The notes under the pieces were generated by a model that ran no database searches, was not told the DNA's origin, and saw nothing but the letters and a program-made list of their open reading frames with translations. 64,000 bases of DNA from Prochilodus magdalenae (taxonomy: Eukaryota > Chordata > Actinopteri > Characiformes > Prochilodontidae). Positions 1 to 12,720 of this stretch are shown here, piece by piece (position 1 is the stretch's first letter; every line of letters begins with the position of its first letter). Where the stretch lies: positions 667,001 to 731,000 of the forward strand of contig JAMWET010001298.1 of NCBI GenBank assembly GCA_024036415.1, given 5' to 3'. The translations under genes and the position numbers were made by a program.

Positions 1-942
1 TCTTGATGTACTCTGTAAATATTATTATTAAGCTTAAAATGTTCACTTTTGGGGCTATGGACTTAAACAATAAGTTACGCACTCTGAATTCATCAGCATA
101 GAAGTTTTAAAGTTAGTCAAGAAGTTGTTCAAATGTGACAACAGTGATCTTCTTGTAGCCCAGCTTTGGTTTTGTGATGTCATAACTGCATATAAATTTA
201 CACATGCCCTCCTATTTAGTCTATAGCAGATTTTGGAAGATTTGAGGAAAAACAGCTGTTTTTGAATGTTGTGAAGCAACTGTATTTTTGCCATCCTATA
301 AAGGATCCAAATGTAAAAGGAGAGGTTTGACCTTACGTTTGGTTTTTGATTGACTGTTCTGAGGATTTGAGTCTGAACTAACAGTAAATTCCATACATTT
401 CACAAAACAACCAAAGTAAAAACAATTTACATGTACCTGTAACAACTAACAAGAAACTACCTGTTTAGTTCTAAGAGATACAAAGAGGTTGTAAATAGTC
501 CTGTAAAATAATTAATGCTTGCTTCTGGTAAATAAAACAACGCGTATGTTAGAAATCCTAATCGGATAAAGATTTTGTTCAAACAGTTAAATTACCAATG
601 GCTCATTCAGTCTCACCTCTGAACACTGAGGTGAATTTGCATCTGTGGACTTTATTCAGATGCTCTTACACAAAGCCACCTTTTGCACACTCTCGCTGTA
701 TAGCATAGCATACTCTTATGCTATGTTATACATGTCCTTTTGCATCTCAGCATGCATTTCAACAGACTTCTATACTCTCCATTATGGCTGTTTTATCATC
801 TCCTGTTGAAACTAGCAAAGGCCCACATCACCAATCCGACTGTCTGATCTCTGTCTGAAGAGTCAAGTCCATGTCAGCTGACCCAGTGCTGTTGTACAGA
901 CATCCAAGCAGCACCGCCAGCCAGGCATTTAGCCAACAACAG

Positions 943-955
943 CCACCTTTGACCT
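943..955 (-). promoter_or_regulatory. DR1-type nuclear receptor site (candidate)
   Basis: On the minus strand this reads AGGTCA-A-AGGTGG, a direct repeat of the receptor half-site with a one-base spacer and one mismatch in the second half. COUP-TF, HNF4, RXR and PPAR family members bind DR1 sites. It lies about 27 kb upstream of the nr2f1a start codon. A match this short can arise by chance, so function is inference. Confidence 0.3.
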
Positions 956-1524
956 AAGCCGGATCACAGCGGTGGACATGGATGGGATTATGGAGGCCTC
1001 AGTGTTCTCAAAATGCTGCTTTCTGCTGCTTTTTTTTTGGAACCATTATATTTTCAATGGAGGCTTTTTGGCCACCATGAATGTGCAGTCGTAGGCATAT
1101 GCCTATCACTCTGAGTCATGCTTTGGAGAGGCTCTGAATCTCTTGTAAGTCATTTCACGGTGAGCTGTTGCTCTGTTTGAAGAATCCCTTCCTCAATCAC
1201 TCCCATGTGTACACTTTAATGCACAGAGCTCTGTGAGAAACTGATTCGCAGAGAATTGATGCGATGTGGGTTTCTTTGTGCAAACAGGGTGGCTGTTGGA
1301 TTGACTTCTTATTATTTTCTCTGGATAAGAGAAGAGCGAGAGGCTTTTAGCTGCTCATGGTCTGTATTTCTTACCTAAAACATGGCAGCCAAAAGCTCTT
1401 CTTCCAATGTGGGATTTCTTTACAATCTCTTGAAAAAATTATTTCATTTCAATGTTATGCTCCATGCAGTGCTGTCATATCTATCCATGACGCTCCTCCT
1501 GAGTAGCTTTATGCATATCTGTGT

Positions 1525-1780
1525 ATTGTTGCTGTCCAAAACAGTATCTCCAATATGGCAACTTTACAGGAGCAAAAACCTCATTTAATGTTAATGTAAG
1601 TCAATAGAACAAGACCAATCTTTCAAGCAATGTTGGAATATTTCTGTTTGTCAGTTCATTAAGAAATATTCACACAATGTAAACAGCATCTGCTGTGATC
1701 AAATGATACATAAAAGTAAAAATCAACAAAAATGGAGATACACGTTTTTTTGGACAGCAATGAAAAGCAATGATGTGCTG
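1525..1780. repeat. Dispersed repeat, copy A
   Basis: Two blocks are shared with the copy near 11.8-12.0 kb: one around 1549-1610 (tggcaactttacaggag, then gtaagtcaat) and one around 1697-1735 (atgatacataaaagtaaaa and the bases that follow). A third, more diverged copy lies near 12.5-12.7 kb. No coding capacity or clear termini are visible, so it is probably a non-autonomous transposable element relic. I cannot name the family. Confidence 0.5.
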
Positions 1781-3189
1781 TTTACAGTGATATAATGATT
1801 GATTATAACTAGAATCAGGCTGATGATGATTTGGTTGAACATGATACCAGTCATTAAAAACACAGAGGTTCCATAGGTGCATGACATATCTTTCAGTTAA
1901 TGTTTATTTTGGAAGATATTGGATCAGTGTGCTCTAGACCTTATGATTCCTGTCAACAAGAAATGTGAGAGTGAAAAAGCTGTCAAGTCCAAATTTTTAA
2001 AGACACAGATGGTTAATGAATTAAAAGCCAAACCCCACAGACACACCCAAACAAGTACAGCATAACACAGTGAGTCAGTTAGCATTTTTGCACTGTGGTT
2101 TTTTTTGCAGTTGTTGAGCAGAACCACTTGATCTCAATTTTGGATCAAAGTAGTAAGTGGAATTTATCCACATTAGTTTAAAAAAGGGCGGGGGTGGGGG
2201 CGGATGGCTGGGGCTTCACAAAGACTACTCAGCTGACTGGAAACATCTGCATTAACATCTGTAGGAAAGTCATCTGTAAATAAGGTTGGAAATTGTGGTC
2301 AAAAGTGCACATTCAATGAGCGTGATGCAACTGTTTCTCAGGTGACTCAGAACATCAGTGCAGGACGTGATCAAACTGTGTCAGCAAGAACAGCCCATCC
2401 AAAACCTACTTTCAGTGTAAGTCAATGAAACCAGACTTTTCCCCCTCAAGTCATTTATTGACATTTCTTTTGAACGTTTGTATATTTTGTCAAAAACTAA
2501 AAAGCTATATGATATTAAGATTTTTTTCAGACAGCAGCAACATTAAAGTAGGGTTGTAGTGCATAAAACCCTCACTACAAAGACAAGTAAACATTTGAGG
2601 ATGCAAAAACCACAGGCACTGGTCTACAGAGATGTGGAAAAAAACTGAAATGGTCAGATTAGTCATCCTTATGATTTTAACAAGTGGCCAATTGCATGTG
2701 CAGTGCACTACAAGTCATCAGTACAAGCCTGAGTGCTTTCTGATTCCTACAGTGAGGGAGTCTGGTAGCTGTGTTAGGCCTTGGGGGACATTTTGCTGGT
2801 ATGGCTTAGGGACTGTCCCGTTAGATGAAAGGGTCACATAATTCTGTCAGATGACAGAATTTTCTTTTCTGTCCTAATGAGTAACTTTTCCAGGATGACA
2901 ATTCCTAAGAAACGAGGGGTCACTGAATTACTTTATGAAGGTCTAAAGATCAGATCTTTACCATCAGTGCTATGTACTATCATCAAATCACCTGCTGGGG
3001 GAATATGTGTTGGTAGAATGGTGTTTCATCCCTCCAGAGTAGTTCCAGCAACCATGTTGTGATTTTTTTCTGGTGGCTTGTGGTGGTCCGACACCTTACT
3101 AAGACTCCTGACATGGGTTTGTCTCTTAATCTGTCACCAATTTATTGAATGACAAGCAAGTTATAATTAGCTAGGGATTTTATAGAGAC

Positions 3190-3745
3190 ATAAGGACATA
3201 CTATGGTCATTGTTAACAGAATAGCTGGGCAAATAGTTGCACCCAGAAAGAATCAACCGACAGGAATGGAACTTGATAGGTAGGTTTGACCAAGTGAGAT
3301 ATACAAATGATTCAAGTTTCATGCTCGGCTGTGCATTTGCTGTAAGGAACCATGGGTCTTACCACTGCACCTGACTGGCCTAACAATCATGATTGCGGAC
3401 ATTCAGTGAGCAGAGAGGCCCTACACGAGTCATCCTGTTAGTGACAGTACCATTGGCAGACAGCTGCATAAGGCAGGGCTACAAGCACACAGACCGTTGT
3501 GATGACCGCCCTTAACACCACATCAACATCACCAAAAGCTGCCCTGGTGTTGTGCCAGACTAACACAGAATGGCAGCAGGTCATCTTTAGTGATGAGTCC
3601 TGCTTTTGTCTTGGTGGAGACTACCAACAAATCTGTGGTCAGCGCCAATATGAACAGATTGTTGTCATGCACCACATCAAGAAAGCCTGGTGTCACTCCA
3701 CGTCCTAACATTGCAATCCTACACTTCCCACTGGGTGCAACTATT
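3190..3745 (+). pseudogene. Tc1-like transposase relic, copy 1
   Basis: Fragments of a Tc1/mariner-superfamily transposase are recognisable in more than one frame. Around 3450-3490 the translation resembles the helix-turn-helix linker (TIGRQLHKAGLQAHRP). Around 3571-3640 it resembles the catalytic block W-Q-Q-V-I-F-S-D-E-S-x-F-C-L-G-G-D; the D of the SDES motif is the second catalytic aspartate of the DDE family. Frameshifts and stops separate the blocks, and the Arg usual after SDES is Cys. It is an inactive relic. Terminal repeats were not located. Confidence 0.75.
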
Positions 3746-6700
3746 CTTTTAAGGATGAGTGTATGTACCAAATACAAGTTTCTAAGAATCTTAGATTTGC
3801 TAATGTTCACCACCAACCCCCTTACACTTTTATTGCATATGTAAGGTCTACATGAATAATAATTAGTTCTGTGCTATAGTTTGTTCAACCACACCCACAT
3901 TACTTAAACTATGCTTAGTGGCACTGAGCTGTCAATCACTTACTAAGGTCCTAACATACTCTCTGCACTCTCTCCAGCCATTGATTTCAGGTCCTGAGGG
4001 TCAATCAAACTCCATTCAGTCAGATTCCATCTCTCTCTCACTGTCTCTCCCTCTTGTTCCCCTTCTCACTCTTCCTACTTCCCCTCACCTGCATTATATT
4101 GATACACTCATCACCCTCTCTATTGATCCCTCCCCTCCTCTCCTCCTTGCCTGACATCATGTCGCCATAGCTTTAATTTTTGACAGATTTACACCACCTT
4201 GCGCTTATTCTTTAACTCTTTGGTCTTTCGCAGGCCTTGTGATTTAGCGGCTAAAGAGAAAAAAGAATTATTGTCAACATGGTGGTTCTAGAGACAAGGA
4301 AAAGGTAGAGCCTGGTCATAATTCAGCAGATGAGTGTCTAGTTAGTCAATCACTTGATCTGTAATCACAAATGCTGCCAGACATTACATGAATGATGAGT
4401 GGTAATAAAAGCTCTAAGTTTCTCTGAGCTGGGGTCTTAAGTGTTATTGGCAGGGGTTGCCAGATCCCAGGAGAGCCAAGATTGCGAAACACAAGCCCTG
4501 ATATAAACCGCCTCATTGACTCCAGTGAGTCTGTGTTTGTAACAATTGCATATCAGGTATGTAAGTCATGTTCTCCTGTGAGTTTATCATTCTTGGATCA
4601 TCATCTCAAATCCCAATTTCCCACCTGAGCAAAAGCACTATGCTTTAACAGTAAGAATCCATGGGCAAGACTCTTAACACTAACGTCAATACATTCAGTC
4701 GCTTAGTTGCTGTAAATGTAATGTAAATAATTTATTTAATGTTGGCAAAAATGTCATTTATACACTGTATAAGTTTTCAATAACACAGTATTTTTTTTAA
4801 ACCAATAGTGCTTCATTTTTTGTTGTGTTTAAACCCCTGAACACTAGACTGCAGTGTTGTTTTCTTTAGCTAATTTGCTGACTCCAACATAAACAAGCAG
4901 CATAAAAACACACTTTTAATGTTAGCATTAACAGACTTCTGCATATGACCATGTGTTTTTCGCTGTACATCGCTTGCTACTAACATTATTGTAAACCCTG
5001 TGTCATTATATGTATTGTATTGCTTGGTTTCTTCTAACATATAGCCCTAATCTAAACCATGTTGTTGTGGCTAATCACCACTTAGCTAATACTAGTTTGA
5101 TGACACACTTGTTTGATAATATTTTTAAAAGGTTTCAAAACGTACTGTTCGCCCCATTCATACAGTTCTTAGGGAAACTAAGTCGCAAAAGCAGCTTATT
5201 TTAAAATGATGTGTTGTCGCAAAACACAACAGATTTACATACAAGGTAAGCAAACATTTTGGAACCACTGGGCAAATGATAAGTTTTGTTAAATTTAAAC
5301 ATATTAGGAAAAAAATTAATTCATAAACTGTGGCCTGTATAAATGTAAAGATGCATTTCATGTGTATATCGCATTTTATTTATCAATATTAATCTTAGAA
5401 AGCTCTAAATTAGAACCAAAATTGGCAGAAATGCCATATTTATGTTTGCTGTCTTAAGAAGATGTGTTTACTTTTTTTTACAAACCTAAGGGTGTTCAAA
5501 TTTTTGCTTGACTATATAAAAATCTTAAAGCTCCGTCTTTCTTATTTTTCAGGTTTGGACAAAATCTAATATTGCTTGTTGTACTTAACATTTAACATTG
5601 TGTATGCCTGGAGAAAAGCTTGGTTCCCTTGCCTTACATTGAAAGTCCAGTATGTTTTTTTCCCCTTGTCCTGTAACATTGTTAGTTTTGAGATACAAGG
5701 TTTTGTTCTGAGAGCTGTGATTTCCTTCTTCTGTTCAGGAGCAGTTTAGAACTCCCCATATACACAGAACTTACAAGGTATGCACTGGCCTGACCTGATA
5801 GCATGTGTATTTCATAGAACCTACAGAAACATCACGAGCAGACTCTGAATTACAATGCTCTGATCAATGATTAAAAATGAGAATATATGAAATCAGTAAT
5901 ATACTTTCAGTCTACGTATTTTGACCTCTGAATTTTGTGTATTACATTAGCTTGAATGTGATTTTTTCCATTGTTCTGAAAAGCTTGCCTATATCTTTAT
6001 AGCTGCTATAAAAGAGCTCATTTGGGGCCGAGCATGGACAGAGCATGATTAGCTCCTATAATGTGAGACTAAACTCATTTTTCAATTTAGCAGACTCCTG
6101 AAATTTCTGTGATTAACTGCATGTGTGTTCTGTTTTTCCCTATGTTGCAGCATTGTTTTCACCATGCTTCTGGCCAAAGGATCAAGCATGACAGCTTTAT
6201 TGATACAAGGGGCCATGATAATTACGGCTTGCACTATTGATCACACCTATTGATAAAATCATATTTTACTGTAAAGCGTTGTGTATCTGATGCAAATATG
6301 CAGCCAGAGTAAATCTCTATCTGCAGCCAGGCATGACTGCCGAGCTACAGAGCAGTTTATGTGTCCAAACCAGGGATCCAATCTCTCTCTTTCACACACA
6401 CAAACACCCACACACATACCAATAGATAAAACACATTCATCTTTACATTTAAACCAGCCTAGACAAAACATGGGATGTTTTGATACATGCTGTTGATGAC
6501 AGATTATTTTTTTAAAGATATGTATTTTCAGTGAGCTGCAACTTGATAGTACTTGCAGAGGGGCCCCTCTCGACCATTTCTCCATGAGAGATTACATCTG
6601 ATACGATACAGGACCACGCTGATGCTGTTTCTGTTGTGTATGATGATGATTTGTGCTGTCAGTACTGGCAGAAGACATGCTGCCTCCATGGAGAACAGTG

Positions 6701-7794
6701 TGGTTTAAATGTCTCTTGGTAAATATGAATAGAGATTAATAGTACATTGGGATTGCCACTATAAAGACAGTGAATGTGAAAGAGAGTGTTCAAATGGCCC
6801 GTCATATGGAACAATGTATTTTTTGATGCTATCCTGAAATAATTGAGTGTCAAAATGTGCACCATTTAGTCAAGTTGGAAACTAAGCTTATTAACATGTG
6901 TAATGTCCACCACAACAACTTATTACCATTTAAAGTTTCTCTTACTGTGAACCTGGTGCTCCCATGGTGCTCTGCACATCACTGTGCTGCATGGCCATGC
7001 CTGTCCATGTATCCATGCCAGATTAAGCCAGTTGTAGGGTGCCACAGCACAAAGAAAAACTTGAATACAGTGAATAGTAACTAGAAATTCTTATTTTAAG
7101 GAGATGAAAGAGATCTTTTTTTTTTTAGCTTGCTACAAAAACAATTTGGTTCCAGATTTCTCAATGACCACATCCATCACATAAAAGTTCCTTTAGCAGC
7201 AAACTCCATTTACACTTTTTTACAATTAACAAGTATTTTGTGTAGTGGGTTCTTTTTGTCAAACAGCTTCACACAGTTCAATAGCACTCTGTTTGAATAA
7301 AACCATGAGCATTTCTTTTCATGTAGAATGCTTTCAGTGACCGCAATTTTCCAAATTCTTTCTCACTCAGCCTTTAACAAAACTGTGTATTTCTGGAGCT
7401 CAGTTTGCAAATGTTTGTATACACAGTTAGAAAATCATTAGATTTAACTCCAGAACCCAATATGAAAATAAACCGCATATCATTTCTTTTTGTACTGCTG
7501 TATAATGTACTGGGCAATGATCAAGGCTTTGTGTTTTTATTGCTACACAGCATTTTAGGTGTAAGACGGATTTTTGTGTCAAGTTGCATATTTCTTCGAA
7601 AGTGGTCTACAATCAGTTTTGAAAAAGTGAACTCAGCTCTAAAAAAGTGATTCAAAAAATGTGTAACATAAAGCAGTATTAATTAACCAGCAAAGGTTTT
7701 ACAATGCAACTATAAATACTGGGCTGCCTCGGAAAGAGGCTTGGAAATGCGTACAAGTAGTATAAATAGTAAGTATATACTAGTATTTAGTTAG
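3746..7794. other. Non-coding stretch
   Basis: No gene is visible. 4030-4150 is pyrimidine-rich. 5190-5520 ends in a segment (gtgttcaaatttttgcttga and onward) resembling the termini of fish Tc1-like or related elements, so part may be transposon-derived. A short CA-rich tract lies near 6390-6420. Everything else looks like unique AT-rich sequence. Confidence 0.55.
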
Positions 7795-7799
7795 TATAA

Positions 7800-8115
7800 A
7801 TACACTCATCATTACAGAATAGTTGCACAAATAGTGATAAACTTTGTGGGTAGAGAGAGTGAGCCTTATCGCTGCACCAACAGCTACAACTGCAGACATT
7901 CAGTGAGGAGTTAGCCTTCTGTGAGAACCTTCTAGTTCCAGCAGAACTGGCAGACCTAGGACTATATGCTAGCAAATGGCAACGAGTCATCTTCTGTGAT
8001 GAGTCCCGCTTTTGTCTTGGTGGAGACGAACAACGAATCTGTGCATGGAGGCACCGTGGTCAGCGCCAAGCTCACATGTATAAAAGGCCCTGTGTCACTC
8101 CACCTCCACACCACT
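7800..8115 (+). pseudogene. Tc1-like transposase relic, copy 2
   Basis: From about 7974 to 8066 one frame reads K-W-Q-R-V-I-F-C-D-E-S-R-F-C-L-G-G-D and then E-Q-R-I-C-A-W-R-H-R-G-Q-R-Q, the typical middle of a Tc1-family transposase around the second catalytic Asp. Upstream, 7800-7960 is related to the matching part of copy 1 but carries stops and frameshifts. The 69-residue frame through the region switches reading phase relative to the transposase and is not a gene. This copy is closer to the family consensus in the catalytic block than copy 1. It is non-functional. Confidence 0.78.
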
Positions 8116-10863
8116 CTCAAAATCAACAGGAGCTGTGTGAGAGTATTCGTGAGACTTGAATGTACATATATATAATTTTATGAAATTCCTAAAACATTTG
8201 CACACTAGAGGAGAGCAGGGCATCTTGTCACATGGTTATTAACAAAGTTATCACATTGTTAATATTTCCAGCATCAGAGGTTGTTACTGAAAGTGGATAC
8301 TAGTTTTGTGAATCTTACTTGTAATAGGGAAGATGCACTGTGAGCTGAGGTAAGCACAAACTTCTCATTTTCCACATTTAAACATCACATTGATGTAATA
8401 CTTTTCATCTACATAAAAGTCTACATTTGTATATGTTTTATGTTTTATGTTTTTGCTTATGTCTTGCACTAATTTTACAATATAGCAAGCACTGTAAAGT
8501 TGTCTTAGTGATTCTGGGGTAATTTGTCATTCATGAAAAGGTTTATTGATAATTTTGTTGGAATATTTGAAATGTTTAGTTTAGTAATAAAGCTTTTTTT
8601 CTGAAGTAGCATTTGATTTAGTTTGAAGTGGGAAATGTATGATGATATAAAAAAATAAACCCAACCAAAAGTAATTGTCAATTAATTGTTAATTGTGACA
8701 ACTTACCAGCTGCTAAAAGTGCACACCCCCTATTTACATTCTTATAAGTTACCCAATAAAAACAAAATGCATGAGACTTTGTTCTATTATTTGGTAAGTA
8801 ACATTAGCATTATATCTGCTGATCCTATGATATATAAATTAAGGAGAAGTTTGATAGTCAGAGCAGAAGTCATCTACATATATTGGACATACATCAGTCA
8901 CAAAATCTGTTTACATTAAAGGGGTAACCCTATGTGAAAAATGGCCATGTAAAAATGAATCATGCAACACAAAATAAAATACAAGAAAAAAGAAAAGAAC
9001 TGGATGCTTTTTTACTGACATAGGTAACTGTCCGCAGGTCATAGGTCACGGTTATTTAATTTTATTTCTCACTTAAAGAAGTTTTATGCAAGGCTAGGTA
9101 ATGTGTACTTTGGTGTATGCGTTTCCGTACTTCTGTTCTTTGACAACTGCCTAGAAAACATAACTGGAGAATAAAAAAGGAAAGTCCAAATTTATTACTA
9201 TTGGAGGGAAGGAAAATAGCCCTTACGACTCAGGTTAAAATGTGCTGCACTAGACCGTGTTTCCTTTTTGGCCAACAGTTCAAAAGAAGATTTCTCTTTC
9301 TTTTTTTTTCTTCCTTCGCCAAGGTCTGAGCCACTGGGGTGCCGTTACAGAGGGATCTCACTGCAGAATGGTTTTCAGATTTAAGGGCCAAAGGCTCACA
9401 AATGTTCTTGGCCTTGCTGTTCAGCGACAAAGCGTCCCAGTTTCTACTGCGATACCAAGGCCGTTTTTTGGCACGGGTGTAAGAACTGCCTTGGGATTCA
9501 ATATAAAATCCCAAAGCGTGGATTCTATTCAGCGTAATTAGCAGTGAATTGTTTTACACCCACTAAGTATGCAATAACTTAATCTCCTTATGTAGCCAGG
9601 TATATGTGATGAGCGCTAGAGTGGATTTGGTTCCACTTCCTACTGATTTTAATGCCAAGGAGAACTCTGTGTTCCTTTCCCTGTGGCGAACAGAATGAAA
9701 AGAGTTTTGTGGTAGGAGGCTGGCCTCAGTGTTGTGGAGATGTACTCTGTCTGCTAGCTGTATTTCATAAAGAAGGAAATGGGTAATTTTAATATTTGCT
9801 TGTAAGATATATATGCATATCTACTTTCATGTTGATGCTGGAAAAAGTGATGCTAAAAAAATGATTGGCTTGATTCTACTCTGTACATCATGAACACATC
9901 CATATGTAAATATTATAATTTCATTCACCTAGTTTTGGCAATTATGTTTGTATTGGAATCATGCAAACTCAAGGCATCGGTGAGTACAAGCATTATGTCG
10001 AATAGGATAAAAGTAAGAATGACAAACTTTCTTCACATATCACGATCAACAGTCGGAAAAAGGTGCTGCAAACATCACTGGTAAACAAAGAGGTTCTTGC
10101 ACACAACAAAAACATTAACAAAGTGTGTGATATTTCCTTAGAACAGCCCTGTCGGTACCAGTCAAACACTGTGTTTCTAGTAATCGGATCTGAAGGCATA
10201 GAAAGAAGATTCCCTGTGACAGTGTGATGGATATGGAATAAGTAAACAGTGAATTTACAGGAGCTGATGGCATTTGAAAAAGAGGAGCGTGTTTTTCCAC
10301 CCATCCGTCTGCTTATCTCGTCTTATAAATCATTCGTGCTGGGCTGCGTAAATAGGTCTCATCTCGTCATCCACTCTCTGGCACCATGTATTTCCACTTT
10401 AACCTTTATATGTGGTACTGTTCGTCCACACCAAATGCACATGGTGACCCCCTTGACCTGGGCCATTCATATTTAATAGCCATTAAGAGTTGACCAGACT
10501 GTGGCAGTCTGGGAAACAAAGGGACTTAGCTACTGTATATGAACATAAGTGCCATTATTGTTGTCATCATCTAAGCATTTTCTATAAGACATAAAATGTA
10601 CCACATGGTGCAGTTATCAGGTTAAGAATGACTGCCAGCTGCTCCTGTACTTAAAGGTTCTTATGCATATAGTTCTAGGAACCCTTCCATTGTCAAAAGG
10701 TCCTTTATCCTTAATATCCTATATACAAATATCCTTAAAGTATCGTTCTTAGAAAGGACCGGGTAGAATCATTTTTATGTCTCCAAAGAACCCTTATAGA
10801 ATTTGTCTCTGTCTAGTTGCCCCTGTATTTCATTTCACTCTTTAGCCCGTCTTATGGCTGTGC

Positions 10864-10876
10864 TAACCTTTGACTT
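10864..10876 (-). promoter_or_regulatory. DR1-like site (candidate)
   Basis: The minus strand reads AAGTCA-A-AGGTTA, two imperfect AGGTCA half-sites spaced by one base. It lies 275 bp from a second DR1-like site. Candidate only. Confidence 0.22.
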
Positions 10877-11150
10877 GGGCCCCCGTTTTAAAGGCTTTGC
10901 TCTTTGCCCCAGGTCCATTAGACCTGGCTGAAGTATACTTTAATAATTGCCACGGCCACCATCAAACGAACATATGAGGGGTCGGGTTGGGCGATGGGAA
11001 GAGTCTGGTCAGAAACCTTTTGGCCCCTGGGTGAGGCCATGCAGCAGATGCTTCTGTCGAGACGATCCATTTGACCTACAGCTCCATACAGTACAGGTCT
11101 GCACGTCAGAGTTATTGATAGACCGGGGCAAATTTTTTATAGCCCACTCT

Positions 11151-11163
11151 CGACCTTTGACAT
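11151..11163 (-). promoter_or_regulatory. DR1-like site (candidate)
   Basis: The minus strand reads ATGTCA-A-AGGTCG, two near-consensus half-sites with one-base spacing. Together with the site at 10864 it makes a pair in a relatively GC-rich unique block. Candidate only. Confidence 0.25.
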
Positions 11164-11774
11164 CAGTAGACCAAAGTGACTGTCGTCCGCCACCACCAAA
11201 CGCATGATCAGATGGCTGTCTCAAGGTTAGATCTGAATGAGCAGAAAGATTGATGTTTTTCATGTGTATGTAATGTAAAGATCGGGACCTATAGATGCAT
11301 GTGCCAAGTAACTGTTTTAGAGCTGTTCCAAGAAAATGTGCCTAGAAAAGACAGACAGTGTTAAAACACGCAAATCCCTGAGACAAGATCAAACAGTTTA
11401 CAGGCAAAAGCAAGAACAAACAAACAAAGAAAAGAACAATTGGAAAATAACACCAGGATGGGAAGACTTTATGAAGCTGTTCGAACAAAACCTTCATTTT
11501 ATGTCATATTTAATTTACTAATTTCACAGAATTTGATAATGCTTTCATAACACATTTACAGCCAGTTGAAATGTCATGATGAATGGAAAATTCAAATGTA
11601 TTGCTGTTGAAGTAAAGGAAAATTCCCCTTATGACTGAAATTAATTTTAAATTTCATAATTAACATTAGATTTCAAATTAGAACTACTCTAAAGTTTGTT
11701 GCATTAACTTTAATTAAAAGTCAAGAGCATCTGCCTCCTGTAACCTATTTGGCAAATAAATGTCGTCATGACAA

Positions 11775-12010
11775 CGAACATATCCTCACTGTTCAAAGAC
11801 AAACAAGTATCTTCAAAATGGCAGCTTTACAGGAGAGTATGTATGTAAGTCAATGGTACCATTTTTTTTTGGCCTATTTCTGTTTAATTCATCATAAAAT
11901 TTGTACACAGTGTATATGGTGGCTAATGTGATCAAATGATACATAAAAGTAAAAATCAACAAGATTCATGTTTCTCTGTAGACAGCGATGATATCCATGT
12001 GGTGTCTGAT
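11775..12010. repeat. Dispersed repeat, copy B
   Basis: Shares with copy A (1525-1780) the run around tggcagctttacaggag, the gtaagtcaatgg segment and a nearly identical block at about 11928-11960 containing atgatacataaaagtaaaa. The order and orientation match copy A, with slightly different internal spacing. No protein is encoded. A non-autonomous transposable element is likely. Confidence 0.5.
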
Positions 12011-12329
12011 TCTTGACTGAACCATTTGTATGATCTTTGTAGCATATTGCAGGTTATATACATAATATGACTTCTAATGTCATTTCAAAAGAAATCCAAC
12101 ATAAACAGCATGATGTATATCTTAAACAACCTTTTCAATCGATGTAAATTTGCTGATATGTAATCACTAGAAAGGCTTGCATGTTATTATGTTGTTTATG
12201 GACCTCACAAATGCAAATGTGCATTGATTTAATCAAATCCAACTTAATAACTTACAAATGCCCGACAGTAGATTAAGTGCAGTTTAAGTGAGGGAACACA
12301 ACTGTGAGGGAACACAACTGCACATTTGA

Positions 12330-12515
12330 ACCATTTTGCTAACATTAGGTGTAGGGTAGGGTACCATACTGACACCTACATAAACATGTCACAACAACTG
12401 ACATAAGCCTACATAATTGATTGTAAGTGCTTTACGTTATGTCAGTTGACATAACAAGCTTATGTAGGTATCATGTAGCCTTATGAACAGTACCCTACAG
12501 TAAAGTGTTACCACC
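12330..12515. mobile_element. Foldback (MITE-like) element
   Basis: The left arm (about 12357-12408: gggtacc, acctacataa, caactgacataa) is the approximate reverse complement of the right arm (about 12438-12495: ttatgtcagttgacataa, ttatgtaggt, gtaccc), around a short centre. The outer parts (gtgtagggtag and ctacagtaaagtgttacc) also look like degraded inverted termini. It has no coding capacity. It looks like a non-autonomous DNA transposon. The superfamily and target-site duplication could not be fixed by eye. Confidence 0.6.
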
Positions 12516-12539
12516 ATTTTTGAATGATAAAAAGATAGA

Positions 12540-12720
12540 ACTTGTGCACTGAAGTTTACAGGAAATGCGTATCATTGCTGTGCAAAGAAAAACAAGTCTC
12601 TCCAAAGTGGTATGTTTACTTTGAGACTTTGATTTCCATAAATGATGTCAAAAATGAAAAATATAAAAAATGAAGATACTTGTTTTTTTAGGAACGCAAA
12701 GATATGGTAGCAATGTAAAA
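12540..12720. repeat. Dispersed repeat, copy C (diverged)
   Basis: Contains tgctgtgcaaagaaaaacaag followed by tctccaaagtgg, and later gaagatacttgtttttttagg. These match the flanks of copies A and B (ttgctgtccaaaac; tggagatacacgttttttt). More diverged than the other two. Confidence 0.4.

Larger units (their letters stand above)
1..3180. other. Non-coding stretch, left edge
   Basis: I see no exon, RNA gene or long meaningful reading frame here. The sequence is AT-rich and of ordinary complexity. It includes one copy of a dispersed repeat (about 1525-1780), a possible further fragment of the same family around 2390-2470 (a shared run reading GTAAGTCAATGAAACCAG), and a good DR1-type nuclear receptor site at 943-955. 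The short open frames have stop spacing expected of random AT-rich DNA. Confidence 0.6.
8116..11770. other. Non-coding stretch with two DR1-like sites
   Basis: No exon or RNA gene is recognised. Around 10640-10800 runs such as aaggttctt and tccaaagaaccctt resemble a short repeat common in fish; similar text recurs near 18200-18280 and 47455-47520. 10850-11230 is less AT-rich and holds two DR1-like sites. The opposed 94-residue frames near 9230-9541 are mirror reads of one stretch and show no domain. Confidence 0.55.
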
